The position numbers and the translations under genes were made by a program. A stretch of 64,000 bases of DNA from positions 32,228 through 96,227 of the forward strand of contig NZ_LADU01000139.1 in the NCBI RefSeq assembly GCF_000961795.1, read 5' to 3'. Positions within the stretch are counted from its first letter, which is position 1; every line of letters begins with the position of its first letter. Origin of the DNA: Hyphomonas sp. BRH_c22 (lineage in GTDB: Bacteria; Pseudomonadota; Alphaproteobacteria; Caulobacterales; Hyphomonadaceae). Below are positions 8,193-17,731 of the stretch, in pieces. A model generated the notes under the pieces. It saw nothing but the letters and a program-made list of their open reading frames with translations, was not told the origin of the DNA and ran no database searches.

Positions 8193-9955
8193 TAGTTGCT
8201 CCCTCTGGAGGCAGGTGCGGACGCAATGGACGCCGCACCAAGCGTTTCCCGGATGCGCGCCATCGTCATCGGCGCTCTCGGTAGCGGCTTGCTGAGGGCC
8301 GCGCTTTTCAGGCTTTCGACTCGCGCAACGCGGCGCAAATGCTCCGTGCCCGTTAGTTGACTGGCGGTTGCATATACATGATCGGAAACAATCCAGTAGC
8401 CTGACAAGGCGTCTTGCTCGATCAGCGCGAGGGTCACTTCTGGTTTCAATGGCAACCGGCTTTCAAACTTGGCAAGTAAAGGCTTGTCTTGCTCTGCAAT
8501 TGCACTTTTTGCGGCCAGCAGAGTAATGGCATCATCGCCCGGACTTTGATCGGCCAAAGCATAAACTGACGTGTAGTCGCGACGGAGGAACGCAAGAGCC
8601 GCGACTTGAAGCGTCGCATTTTCCTTGGTTTCAGATTTGCCAGCAAGCGTGCTCGCAATTGATCCAAAGCCAAAATGAATAGCCTGCTCCGTAGCTGTTC
8701 TGATCAGTTGATCCTTAGATGGATGGTCGTCGAGCAGTCCTGATTCACTCGCCAATGCACTGATGGCAGCGAGGTTGCGAAGAGGATCTTCACTGCTCAA
8801 ATCACGTTGCAGGCTAGCGACCAGTTGCCGCTTCACTTCCGCTTGCGCGGCCGGGTTTTGAAGCGCCGGCATCCTGGCCAGTTCCATAATGGGCTGGTAC
8901 TTGGAACGCGCGCTCAACTCCTCAAGAGCAAATTGGAGGCTGGCGGCCAGTTGCCGGTCGCCATCCTCCTGGCCGAACTTCTGCATCAGATCGGTAAGGA
9001 GTATCTCCTGGTAAGCCGGGTCCAGCGGGCGCTTGCGCCTCAGCATGGCGGCAAGCGCCTGTTCCTGGAATTGCGGATGCGACAGAAACCCGACGATAGT
9101 GCGCTCGGCACCGGAATCCCCACTGTCAAGCTTGACCAGTGCGTCCACAAAGCGAAGCTGTGGAGAGTTGCTTATATCGACTTCGTTGAAGTCAGCCAAC
9201 AGCTTGCGAGCTAACGCTTTGTCGCCGTGCCGCTCAAGTTCCGGGATTGCGAGCGCGGCATAGTCGATGCGCATTTGAAGCGGCAGCTTGCGAAATTCGG
9301 TCAGCGCGCTCTGGAGATTCTGGAACCCGTCCGTATCGCCTGAAACCATCTGAGCGAGGGCGTGCCAATGGCCTGCTTGAGAACGACAGGAAGCCATCTC
9401 GCGGAAGTACTCGATGTCCGGCCGTTGCCGGCTTTCCAGCAACTCGGCCAGTTTCCGGTAGGGCGTGGTTTCAGGGCCCTGTGTACGCTTGAGGACCATG
9501 AGGGCCTCTGAGTAAAGGCCGAGAGCAATGTGAGCCTTGGCAAGCTCACTACTCGTGACTGGAGTGACCGTGTGATCTGTCGCAGCGTCCTGGTTATCGC
9601 GAACTGCATAAAGTTCCTGATAACGGCTAAACTGCTGAAGGCCGGAAAAGTCGAGCGCATAAGATCCATTGCACATGCCCTCATGAGCAGTACCGACCTG
9701 CCGTTGTTCCGTAACCTGTTCACTTGGCATCATCGTGGCCATGCCATCGACATGCGGCTTGGCAGGCGCTGAGTCGCCTGGATTGGAGGGCGTCAGAAGA
9801 CCTTCATTTATTGCGCCGCGGACGAACTGATCGAGATCGGACGAAAGCTCGGCGTTTCGGTCGGATTTGTCAGCCGCCGCTGAATTCGGCTCAGCCGCAA
9901 GCACCTGAGGGACCAGGCAGAGGCTGAGCAGCAGAATCCAGGGAAAACGAGTCAT
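8192..9955 (-). CDS. Exported TPR-like protein of unknown function in the motA-flgF operon
   Basis: I do not recognise a named family. The 587-residue product has a cleavable signal peptide (WILLLSLCLVPQVLA) and thereafter many short Ala/Leu-rich helical segments (for example SSELAKAHIALGLYSEALMV and ALAAMLRRKRPLDPAYQEIL) that look like TPR or similar helical repeats, suggesting a periplasmic scaffold. It is locked between motA (four-base overlap) and flgF (one-base overlap), so it is co-produced with stator and rod components. A MotK/MotC-like stator or rod accessory role is possible but not shown by the sequence. Confidence 0.75.
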   Translation of the reverse strand: MTRFPWILLLSLCLVPQVLAAEPNSAAADKSDRNAELSSDLDQFVRGAINEGLLTPSNPGDSAPAKPHVDGMATMMPSEQVTEQRQVGTAHEGMCNGSYALDFSGLQQFSRYQELYAVRDNQDAATDHTVTPVTSSELAKAHIALGLYSEALMVLKRTQGPETTPYRKLAELLESRQRPDIEYFREMASCRSQAGHWHALAQMVSGDTDGFQNLQSALTEFRKLPLQMRIDYAALAIPELERHGDKALARKLLADFNEVDISNSPQLRFVDALVKLDSGDSGAERTIVGFLSHPQFQEQALAAMLRRKRPLDPAYQEILLTDLMQKFGQEDGDRQLAASLQFALEELSARSKYQPIMELARMPALQNPAAQAEVKRQLVASLQRDLSSEDPLRNLAAISALASESGLLDDHPSKDQLIRTATEQAIHFGFGSIASTLAGKSETKENATLQVAALAFLRRDYTSVYALADQSPGDDAITLLAAKSAIAEQDKPLLAKFESRLPLKPEVTLALIEQDALSGYWIVSDHVYATASQLTGTEHLRRVARVESLKSAALSKPLPRAPMTMARIRETLGAASIASAPASRGSN

Positions 9956-10818
9956 GCCGCCCGCTTGGCCTCCCGAATGGCTTGTTCCACTTCATCAAAT
10001 GATGGCCGCACGCGCGAAGGCGCATGGCGCCGGGCAACTTCAACGCAGATGTTCACCGGATTCAGGTACAGGTTCGAGACGAGAATTTCGCCAATCATCG
10101 TATAAAACGCATGTTCCTCGGTGCGTATCCCCTTAACTTTGGTGGCAAATGGCCCAACGACTCCGTAAGCGAGAAATACGCCGAGAAAGGTGCCGACAAG
10201 CGCTCCACCAATCATGCCGCCTAGAATTTCCGGCGGCTTGTCAATGGAGGCCATCGTTTTGATCACACCCAGAACGGCAGCGACGATCCCCAGCGCGGGA
10301 AGGGCATCAGCCATGTTCTGAAGTGCGTGTGAGCCGTGAAGTTTATCTTCCTGGAGCTGCTCAAGTTGCTTTTGCAAGAGCTCCTCGACCTGGTGAACAT
10401 TATCGAAATTCATGATCATCGACCGGATGGAATCGCAAATCAGTTCAATTGCGGAATGATCCTTGAGAATCTTGGGGTATTTGGTGAAAATACTGGATTC
10501 CTCGGGCGTCTCGATATGCGCTTCGAGCGCGACGGGGTTTTGCTTCATCAAGTTCAGGAGCTCATGCATCAGGCACAAAATGTCCTGATAATCAGTCTTC
10601 TTCCACTTGGCGCCCTTGAAGACGGCCACGATGTCACCACCGGTATGTTTAACCGTGCTCATATCATTGCCCGCAAGGAAAGCACCCACTGCGGCGCCAC
10701 CGATCATCATCATTTCGAATGGCAGTGAATGGGTGATAATACCCATTTTGCCCCCGGCAAGCAGGTAGCCACCGAAGACCATTACCACTGTAATGACCAA
10801 GCCCAGTATAGCGTTCAC
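9952..10818 (-). CDS. motA: Flagellar stator protein MotA
   Basis: MotA forms the proton channel and torque-generating stator with MotB. Four membrane segments are visible: ILGLVITVVMVFGGYLLAGG, FEMMMIGGAAVGAFLAG, ALPALGIVAAVLGVIKTM and GGALVGTFLGVFLAYGVVGP, with the PALGIVAAV and TFLGVFLAYG motifs of TM3/TM4. The large cytoplasmic loop carries charged residues around SIRSMIMNFDN. Its 288 residues match the family. It begins with GTG. motB is not adjacent but lies on the opposite strand at 11,916. Confidence 0.97.
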   Translation of the reverse strand: MNAILGLVITVVMVFGGYLLAGGKMGIITHSLPFEMMMIGGAAVGAFLAGNDMSTVKHTGGDIVAVFKGAKWKKTDYQDILCLMHELLNLMKQNPVALEAHIETPEESSIFTKYPKILKDHSAIELICDSIRSMIMNFDNVHQVEELLQKQLEQLQEDKLHGSHALQNMADALPALGIVAAVLGVIKTMASIDKPPEILGGMIGGALVGTFLGVFLAYGVVGPFATKVKGIRTEEHAFYTMIGEILVSNLYLNPVNICVEVARRHAPSRVRPSFDEVEQAIREAKRAA

Positions 10819-10859
10819 TACGAAACTCCCTTAGCCCCGGCATGTCACCGGCAGCGATC

Positions 10860-11759
10860 TCACAACTCAACAATTTCCCGGGCAAAACTCTCTGAAATCG
10901 GTGTATGCAGCTTCACAGCCCGCTGCCGTTTCCAGACCCCCAACGCTCCCGTTCCGATATCCACGCTACCGTTCACTGTCTCCGCCGACAGAAACAACCG
11001 GCCAGCATCTGCTTTGGTCAGGGGAAGGACACGTCCGATCTCAAGCTGTGAGCATTCTCCGATCGTCAACGTCATACGATCAAGGACAGCGTCTAGTGCA
11101 ATCGCGGATGCCCGCACGCTGTCGCTAAGTGATTTCGGGCTTTGCGAACACGCCTTCGCCTTACGCTCAGCCAGCTGGCGGACATAGGTGCGTGCATAGC
11201 GCTGCATATAGTCGACAAAGTAGAGCAGCTTGATATGCGAGGCTTGCCCGTCGAAGGTGAGCGTAAGCTCAACCTCCAGATAGCGGCTTGTCGCGTCCAG
11301 TGCACCGGCCGCACCTGAAGCCTCAACCTGCGGCGTGTGGCTCTTCGTTGTATTGTGGTCCGGCATTCCTGAAGCAAACTTCTGCCAAAGCGTAATCGTC
11401 GGCTGCTCGGACAAAAGCTTGAGAAACAGGGACGAGGCGCCCTCAAGCCCTGCAGCGTCCTGGTGCAAGCGGGTCGCGGCACATTGGATCGCGCAGCGCT
11501 CATCCAGGGCAATCGCGCACAGTCCTGGCGATACATCCGCAGCAAAAAACAAGGTAAACGGTTTCTCCAGAAGCGCACTTGCCGCCCGACCGCCGATAAC
11601 TTTCCGGCATGAGACAATCGGCTGCGTTTCGGCGTCAAATGCGTTGCGCGCCCAGTCATCAGCCTTGGAGAGCAATTGCTCCCAAAACTCCTGCATCTGC
11701 AGAATCGACGGGGGAATTCCGGCCCCGGACTCTATCTTTTTTCGCAGAACCGCGGACAC
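10860..11759 (-). CDS. Divergent FliM/FliN-family motor switch protein
   Basis: A 299-residue protein with a C-terminal SpoA/FliN-like domain (roughly residues 225-299: ALDAVLDRMTLTIGECSQLE, VLPLTKADAGRLFLSAETVN, ending AREIVEL) preceded by a middle domain resembling FliM. The classical FliM N-terminal CheY-binding peptide (LSQ-EIDALL) is not present, so the link to chemotaxis signalling may differ. It is the first gene of the minus-strand run leading into motA. No other FliM is in the window. The GTG start is inferred from the frame. Confidence 0.65.
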   Translation of the reverse strand: MSAVLRKKIESGAGIPPSILQMQEFWEQLLSKADDWARNAFDAETQPIVSCRKVIGGRAASALLEKPFTLFFAADVSPGLCAIALDERCAIQCAATRLHQDAAGLEGASSLFLKLLSEQPTITLWQKFASGMPDHNTTKSHTPQVEASGAAGALDATSRYLEVELTLTFDGQASHIKLLYFVDYMQRYARTYVRQLAERKAKACSQSPKSLSDSVRASAIALDAVLDRMTLTIGECSQLEIGRVLPLTKADAGRLFLSAETVNGSVDIGTGALGVWKRQRAVKLHTPISESFAREIVEL

Positions 11760-11915
11760 GAATCACCTTTGGTTGAAGTATTGTTAATCCCTTCCAAATG
11801 GTGTCTGACCCATTGAAAAAGCATTAACGCAACGACCAAATTTAAGCTTTGGCTAAGCAATGATCCTTCATGGCTGTCTGATAGATCAGTCTCATCAGAA
11901 AAGCCGGTGGGACTA

Positions 11916-12740
11916 ATGGAAATTCAACAAGCAGCGATCGTTCAACCGATCATCATCAAGCGGCGACGCGTGGTGAAGGCGGACGGTCATCACGGTGGCG
12001 CCTGGAAGGTTGCGTATGCCGACTTTGTAACTGCAATGATGGCTTTCTTTCTCTTGATGTGGCTGCTCAACGCCACGACAGAAGAGCAGCGCAAGGGCCT
12101 CGCCGACTATTTCAGCCCGACAATTCCGATTTCCCGCATATCCGGTGGCGGATCAGACGGCCTCAACGGGTCGTCGATCATGACCGAGGAGACCTACGCC
12201 AAAGACGGCACTGGCGCATCAGACCGGCACCCGAGTTCAGCTTCGTTCGAGGGCAAATCCGAGATTGATGCCGCCAAGGAAAAGGCGATTTCGACCGAAC
12301 TGGAAACACTGAAGCAATCCCTGACAGAAGAAGGCAGCAAGCTTTCAGAGCATATGCTTATCAAGATGTCGGCCGAAGGCATTGTTCTGGAAATCACGGA
12401 TTCTCAAGACGCACCGCTGTTTCCTGTGGGACAGAGTGTTCCGTCCAATCTGCTGTCAGACATGCTGGCCCTTGTCGCCGACTCGTTCGCGACTTTCGAG
12501 AATGACATCAAGATCGTCGGTCACACGGACAGCCTCAGCTATCGCAACGGGGCGGGATACGACAACTGGAACCTGTCTTCGGACCGAGCCAATGCTGCAC
12601 GCAAATTGCTGCTCAGCTCAAGTCTCGACCCGAATCGGATTCTCGAAGTATCTGGAAAAGCCGACACTGACCCACTTATGAAGGATGATCCGTCGGCAGC
12701 GCAAAACCGCAGGATATCAATAACAATACTGACTCGTTAA
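11916..12740 (+). CDS. motB: Flagellar stator protein MotB
   Basis: MotB anchors the stator to peptidoglycan. The N-terminal region has the family signature GGAWKVAYADFVTAMMAFFL, containing the membrane helix and the proton-binding Asp of YADFVTAMMAFF. The C-terminal OmpA-like domain shows VGHTDSLSYRNG, NWNLSSDRANAARKLL and the closing AQNRRISITIL. The ATG at 11,916 follows a GGTGGGA box; an in-frame GTG nine bases earlier is less likely. It is divergent from the fliM-like gene and begins the plus-strand hook operon. Confidence 0.97.
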   Translation: MEIQQAAIVQPIIIKRRRVVKADGHHGGAWKVAYADFVTAMMAFFLLMWLLNATTEEQRKGLADYFSPTIPISRISGGGSDGLNGSSIMTEETYAKDGTGASDRHPSSASFEGKSEIDAAKEKAISTELETLKQSLTEEGSKLSEHMLIKMSAEGIVLEITDSQDAPLFPVGQSVPSNLLSDMLALVADSFATFENDIKIVGHTDSLSYRNGAGYDNWNLSSDRANAARKLLLSSSLDPNRILEVSGKADTDPLMKDDPSAAQNRRISITILTR

Positions 12741-12758
12741 GACGAGTGGAGCAATGAG

Positions 12759-12774
12759 TTATCAGCTCATTAAC
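12759..12774. promoter_or_regulatory. Candidate CtrA box upstream of flgE
   Basis: TTAT, seven bases, TTAAC: one mismatch from TTAA-N7-TTAA(C). It lies 47 bases before the flgE start codon, in the only sizeable gap of the motB-flgE-flgK-flgL-flgI run. Pattern-based call. Confidence 0.4.
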
Positions 12775-12820
12775 CATCCTTACCTAGTTTCGGTTGCACT
12801 ACCTTGCAGGAGCAACCGTA

Positions 12821-14125
12821 ATGAGTATCTCGTCGTCCCTGAATGCAGGTGTCATGGGGTTGAATGTCAACGCCGCGCGCCTTTCCACCATTTCAGATAA
12901 CATCGCAAACTCGTCAACCGCCGGCTACAAGCGCAGCCAGGTCGAATTCTCGAGCATGGTCTTGCAGCAACGCTCGTCCGCGTATGCCGCAGGCGGTGTT
13001 AGGGTCAACACATTCAAGGATATCGCCGCGACCGGGTCGCTGATCGACACTGGCAGCGCCACGGATATCGCTGTCGCAGGTCGCGGCCTGTTTCCGGTAA
13101 CCAGCGAAAGCGGCCTGAGTGCAACCCCGTCTGACCGCGAAATGATGCTCCTGCCCACGGGTTCGTTCTATCCTGACCAAAACGGAAACCTGCGGACACA
13201 AAGCGGCCTGTTCCTTCTTGGTTGGCCTGCGAATTCGTCCGGTGACATCGGAAACGTCAGCCGCAACAGCGGCGTGAACCTGGAGCCTGTGAATATCGCG
13301 ACGTCGCAATACACGGCGACGCCGACCTCGAGTATCGATCTGGGGATAAACTTGCCAGCTGATGCAACGATCGCAGGTTCTGCCACCGGATCGTACAATC
13401 TGCCGGTCGAGTACTTCGACAATCTCGGCCGCGCCAACTCACTGACATTCGAGTTCACTCCGACCGTTCCGGCGTCGGGCGCAAGCAACCAGTGGACTGT
13501 ACAAATCTATGACAGTGCAGGCGACCCTGCCGTTTCGATCGGAACAGTGGACCTGGAATTCAGCGACGCTGCGGCATCGGGCGGGCGCATACTTGCATCC
13601 ACGGCCAGCGCGGGTGCGACTTATGATCCGGCGACAGGCAATGTTTCGCTGACACTGCCACACGGTCCGGTCAGCGTATACATTGGCCGTCCCAATGACA
13701 GCGCTGGCGTCACCCAGCTTGCCGCACCGTTTTCGCCGACGGCTGTGACGAAAGATGGCGCGCCTATCGGTGACCTGAGCTCTGTTGAAATCGATGAAAA
13801 CGGCTTCCTTCAGGCCGTCTATGGCACGGGTCTCCGTCGAACACTTTATCAGATTCCTGTGGGTGACGTTCCTAATATGAACGGTTTGCGCGCTATGGAT
13901 TCCCAGGCGTTTGCTGTCTCGGCATCGAGTGGCAGCCTTTATCTCTGGGACGCGGGCGCAGGCCCGGTTGGCGGGATATCAGGTTACTCACTGATGGAGT
14001 CCACGACGGACATCGCGGCGGAACTTACTGACCTGATCGAAACTCAGCGGGCTTATTCATCGAACGCGAAAATCGTCCAGACAGTCGACGAGATGCTGCA
14101 GGAAACCACTAATCTCAAGCGTTGA
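12821..14125 (+). CDS. flgE: Flagellar hook protein FlgE
   Basis: The hook subunit. It starts MSISSSLNAGVMGLNVNAAR and carries TISDNIANSSTAGYKRSQ; the matching C-terminal motif is ELTDLIETQRAYSSNAKIVQ. The central region includes the FlgE core domain (NLPVEYFDNLGRANSLTFEF). The frame opens nine codons earlier, but ATG 12,821 has an AGGAG box eight bases ahead and begins the conserved peptide. About 434 residues. Followed 28 bases later by flgK. Confidence 0.96.
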   Translation: MSISSSLNAGVMGLNVNAARLSTISDNIANSSTAGYKRSQVEFSSMVLQQRSSAYAAGGVRVNTFKDIAATGSLIDTGSATDIAVAGRGLFPVTSESGLSATPSDREMMLLPTGSFYPDQNGNLRTQSGLFLLGWPANSSGDIGNVSRNSGVNLEPVNIATSQYTATPTSSIDLGINLPADATIAGSATGSYNLPVEYFDNLGRANSLTFEFTPTVPASGASNQWTVQIYDSAGDPAVSIGTVDLEFSDAAASGGRILASTASAGATYDPATGNVSLTLPHGPVSVYIGRPNDSAGVTQLAAPFSPTAVTKDGAPIGDLSSVEIDENGFLQAVYGTGLRRTLYQIPVGDVPNMNGLRAMDSQAFAVSASSGSLYLWDAGAGPVGGISGYSLMESTTDIAAELTDLIETQRAYSSNAKIVQTVDEMLQETTNLKR

Positions 14126-14153
14126 TTTCCAGAGACAGAAGGCATCAGCTTAA

Positions 14154-15602
14154 GTGTCACTATCCAGCGCCATCCATTCTGCCCGATCCGGCCTTCAGGT
14201 GACCAGCCTGAGGGCCGGTGTGGTTGCGACCAATGTCGCAAACGCATCGACGCCCGGCTATGTGCGGCGATCTGTTCTGCTCTCCGAGAACGTCGTTGCC
14301 GGGAGCACATCGGGCATTCGCACGGATGGCATCGCGCGGTCACAGAACGAAGCCATTACGGCAGAGCGAAGAAACCTGACCAGCGACCTGGCCCAGGCCG
14401 ACGTCTTGTCCTCGACATGGCGTACCATTTCCTCCCGTGTCGGCGACACTGCTGACGGGAATGGTCTCTTCAAGACGTTCGCAAACTTCGAATCCGCCCT
14501 TTCCAATCTCGCGCTCACACCTGAATCCGGCGCTGATGCTTCGGTTGTATTGAATTCGGCAAACGCGATTGTTCAGGAATTTCACAGCCTGTCGCAGCTC
14601 GCCGTCAGCTTGCGTACGGAAGCTGACCGTGAAATTGCCCAAGGCCGCGATATCGTCAATTCCGCGCTCAAGACCATCGAGCAGCTGAACGGCAAGATAT
14701 CGAGTATGGACCGCACTACCGGGGAGGCTGCAGCCCTGATTGATGAGCGCGGCCGGGTACTCGACACCATTTCAGAATACTTGTCTGTCAAGGCTGTGCC
14801 ACGCAATTACGGCATGATCGACGTCGTCACGCCGGAGGGTGTGTTCCTTTTGGCCGGCACTGCCCGGCAGGTGGAGTTTGATGCGTCCTCAGCTTTCGGA
14901 CCCGACCAGACAATCGGAAACGGTGCCCTGTCAGGACTTTCGGTCGACGGGATATCCCTGACCCCCGGCTCATCTTCCTATGGCGCCGTTTCCAGTGGAC
15001 TGTTCGGCGCGCTCTTCACCTTGCGCGATCAGGACCTGCCCTCATTCAGCACACAGCTGGACACACTGGCCGAAGACCTCATTACGCGGCTTTCGGACGA
15101 CGCGATCGATCCGACTAAGACGCCGGGCGATCCCGGCCTGTTCATTGATTCGGCCGGCACCGGAGCGCCCGGCCTGGCGGCGCGCATCGCGATCAATGCT
15201 GCGGTTGATCCGGCTCAAGGCGGCGCCACTTGGCGTTTGCGTGACGGACTGGGAGCAATTGCACAAGGACCAACCGGAGACTCCACAATTCTCAACGCCA
15301 TGTTGGGATCCATCAAATCAGTCAATTCAATCAGCTCAAACGGCATCCAGGGCGCTTTCTCTTCCACCGAAATGGTGGCACAGTTTGCAACAATGTCGGG
15401 ACAAAAGCGCGTACAGAACGAAACGGTCCTGTCTTCGATCTCGACACAGCACACGATGTTGCGTGATGCCGAGCAAGCGGAAAATGGCGTCGACGTTGAT
15501 GTTCAAATGCAGGAACTCATTTTGATCGAACAGGCCTATGCCGCCAACGCCCGAGTCATAGAAATCGCCAGCCAGATGATCAACCGACTGATGGAGATCT
15601 GA
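14154..15602 (+). CDS. flgK: Flagellar hook-filament junction protein FlgK (HAP1)
   Basis: FlgK is the first hook-associated protein joining hook to filament. N-terminus SLSSAIHSARSGLQVTSLRA with VVATNVANASTPGYVRRS; C-terminus VQMQELILIEQAYAANARVI. The 482-residue size is typical. It starts with GTG. Directly followed by flgL after one base, so the two junction proteins are made together. The FlgN-like protein at 2,109 would be the expected chaperone. Confidence 0.96.
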   Translation: MSLSSAIHSARSGLQVTSLRAGVVATNVANASTPGYVRRSVLLSENVVAGSTSGIRTDGIARSQNEAITAERRNLTSDLAQADVLSSTWRTISSRVGDTADGNGLFKTFANFESALSNLALTPESGADASVVLNSANAIVQEFHSLSQLAVSLRTEADREIAQGRDIVNSALKTIEQLNGKISSMDRTTGEAAALIDERGRVLDTISEYLSVKAVPRNYGMIDVVTPEGVFLLAGTARQVEFDASSAFGPDQTIGNGALSGLSVDGISLTPGSSSYGAVSSGLFGALFTLRDQDLPSFSTQLDTLAEDLITRLSDDAIDPTKTPGDPGLFIDSAGTGAPGLAARIAINAAVDPAQGGATWRLRDGLGAIAQGPTGDSTILNAMLGSIKSVNSISSNGIQGAFSSTEMVAQFATMSGQKRVQNETVLSSISTQHTMLRDAEQAENGVDVDVQMQELILIEQAYAANARVIEIASQMINRLMEI

Positions 15603-15603
15603 T

Positions 15604-16584
15604 ATGCTGCGTATTCCGTCTTTCACGAACTTGCCGACATCTGGATTGAGCCATGAGACCGTTGCGCTTCGAGACCGGCTGACGACGACATCCACGGAAG
15701 CTGTCACCGGTCGCTATTCCGACCTTACGAAGCAACTATCCGGCCGTATCAGCCACGCCATGCTGGGCCAGAAAGCACTGGATGATCTGGCGGTGGAACG
15801 CACGCAACTTACCCTTCGCGGCAGCCGGCTGGTTATCACCCAGAGTAGCCTGGCAGTGATTCAAGATCGGACGAACGGCTTGTCGGCCCGCATGCAAGCG
15901 GCGATGGGCTCTGATGATCAAGGCTCCAAGGCATCCACAGCCCGGGATTCGCTTGCTGCCCTCGCAGAGACCTTCTCGGCGCTAAACACCCGATATGGTG
16001 ATCGCTACCTGTTTGCCGGCGACGCAACTTCGACTCCGCCACTGGCAAGCGTCGAAGACCTGCTCTCGGACGTGCGCCTCATGGCAGCTACCGCGACCGA
16101 CGCCACCGACTTTGCGGCGTCCATGGACACATACTTCAATACGCCCGGCGGGGGCTGGCGCCAGAACATTTATAGCGGAACCGAGACCTCCTCAGATCCC
16201 GATGCGGTATCTGGAACCGATCCAAGCCTGATTCAGATCGTATCAGGCCTTGCCGTGATGGCCCTGTCCGGGCCTGACGAAACGCTCGCGCTGTTTGATG
16301 GCAATAGCCCAGCTGTCTTTGCGGCCGCCGAAGCGCTTCAGTATGGACAAACTGCGTTGACCAATCGGCGTGCAGATGTTGGCATTTCGCAATCTCAGGT
16401 CGAGCGCCGGAAGGAAGCCCTCGACATCGAGGAAACAGTCCTGACCGCAACATTCAACGAAACCACTGCGCGTGATCAGTATGAAGCTGCATCGGAACTA
16501 CGTGAGTTGGAAAGCAATCTCGAAGCCTCCTACCTGCTGACATCGCGGTTGGCGAACCTCAGCTTGATGAATTATTTAAGGTAA
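15604..16584 (+). CDS. flgL: Flagellar hook-filament junction protein FlgL (HAP3)
   Basis: FlgL connects FlgK to the flagellin filament and resembles flagellin at its ends. The N-terminal helix (ETVALRDRLTTTSTEAVTGR, then ALDDLAVERTQL) and C-terminal helix (EASYLLTSRLANLSLMNYLR) are clear. Its 326 residues fit the family. It lies two bases after the flgK stop codon and five before flgI. Confidence 0.92.
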   Translation: MLRIPSFTNLPTSGLSHETVALRDRLTTTSTEAVTGRYSDLTKQLSGRISHAMLGQKALDDLAVERTQLTLRGSRLVITQSSLAVIQDRTNGLSARMQAAMGSDDQGSKASTARDSLAALAETFSALNTRYGDRYLFAGDATSTPPLASVEDLLSDVRLMAATATDATDFAASMDTYFNTPGGGWRQNIYSGTETSSDPDAVSGTDPSLIQIVSGLAVMALSGPDETLALFDGNSPAVFAAAEALQYGQTALTNRRADVGISQSQVERRKEALDIEETVLTATFNETTARDQYEAASELRELESNLEASYLLTSRLANLSLMNYLR

Positions 16585-16588
16585 TGCC

Positions 16589-17698
16589 ATGAAGTGGTCC
16601 GTCAGACTTATTGCCCTTCTCTGCGCCGTTCTGATCAGCGTTCCTGCGCCCAGTCTGGCACAGCCTCGCATTCGAGATATCGTTGACGTCGAAGGGGTTC
16701 GAGAGAACGATCTCGTAGGATACGGTATTGTTGTCGGCCTGAACGGCACGGGCGACTCTGTCAAGAATTCGCCGTTCACAGAGGATTCCCTGTCCTACAT
16801 GCTCGAACGGCTTGGCGTTAACGTGCAGGGTGAGGATATCAAACCCAAGAACGTCGCCGCCGTGCTTGTTACAGCGACTTTCCCCTCGTTTGCCCGCAAT
16901 GGCTCCACAATCGATGTTACAGTGGCTTCGATCGGCGACGCCAAGAGTCTTGAGGGCGGGACACTGATCCTCACCCCGATGAAAGGCGCCGACAATGAAA
17001 TTTATGCGGTCGCTCAGGGTAGCATCGTCGTAAGCGGAATAGATGTACAGGCAGCAGGTGCCAGCGTTTCGCGCGGCTCACCTACCACTGGCGGGGTGCC
17101 AAACGGCGCCCGTATCGAACGCGAGATCAATTACGCCTTCAATCAGCGAGAGTCCGTCACACTAGCCTTGCGCAATCCCGACTTCACGACCGCAGCACGC
17201 ATTGAAGACACCATCAATAGCGCGGTCGGTGCAAATATCGCGTCCATGCGTGACTCAGGCACGGTCGATCTTGATCTGCAAACCATATCGGATTCACCTG
17301 CGCGGGTGCTTGCTAGTATTGAAAACCTGCTTGTCACAGTCGCGACCCCCGCGCGCATCGTGATTGATGAAAAGTCCGGAACGATCGTGCTGGGCGAAGA
17401 TGTCACAATCTCGAAGGTCGCCATTGCGCAGGGTAACATCTCGATCAAAATCGTCGAGTCTCCCATCGTGTCCCAGCCGAACCCCTTCTCATCGGGAGAA
17501 ACGGTCACCCTCCCCCGTTCGCAGATCACAATCGGCCAGACGGGCAGCGGAAACATTGCGGTGATGGAACCCAATGTGTCGCTTTCCCAGTTGATTGCGG
17601 GTTTGAACGCCCTCGGTGTGTCGCCGCAGGAAATGGCCGATATCATTCGTGCGATGAAGGCTGCCGGCGCCATCCACGCCGAGCTCGTTGTGCGCTAG
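16589..17698 (+). CDS. flgI: Flagellar P-ring protein FlgI
   Basis: FlgI builds the periplasmic P-ring around the rod. A signal peptide (LIALLCAVLISVPAPSLAQP) precedes the mature start RIRDIVDVEGVRENDLVGYG, the family signature. Other landmarks: LVTATFPSFARNGSTIDVTV, GARIEREINYAF, and the end GVSPQEMADIIRAMKAAGAI. 369 residues, complete. Last gene of the motB-flgE-flgK-flgL-flgI run; convergent with fliG. Its chaperone FlgA is at 6,253. Confidence 0.97.
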   Translation: MKWSVRLIALLCAVLISVPAPSLAQPRIRDIVDVEGVRENDLVGYGIVVGLNGTGDSVKNSPFTEDSLSYMLERLGVNVQGEDIKPKNVAAVLVTATFPSFARNGSTIDVTVASIGDAKSLEGGTLILTPMKGADNEIYAVAQGSIVVSGIDVQAAGASVSRGSPTTGGVPNGARIEREINYAFNQRESVTLALRNPDFTTAARIEDTINSAVGANIASMRDSGTVDLDLQTISDSPARVLASIENLLVTVATPARIVIDEKSGTIVLGEDVTISKVAIAQGNISIKIVESPIVSQPNPFSSGETVTLPRSQITIGQTGSGNIAVMEPNVSLSQLIAGLNALGVSPQEMADIIRAMKAAGAIHAELVVR

Positions 17699-17731
17699 TC
17701 CACACTCTCTTTAGCGTCCCTGGCGACCGAA

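Noticed and set aside
12781..12820. Sigma-54-like element before flgE
   Set aside because: GG and GC are 12 bases apart; spacing is wrong for sigma-54. The nearby CtrA-like box is a better candidate.
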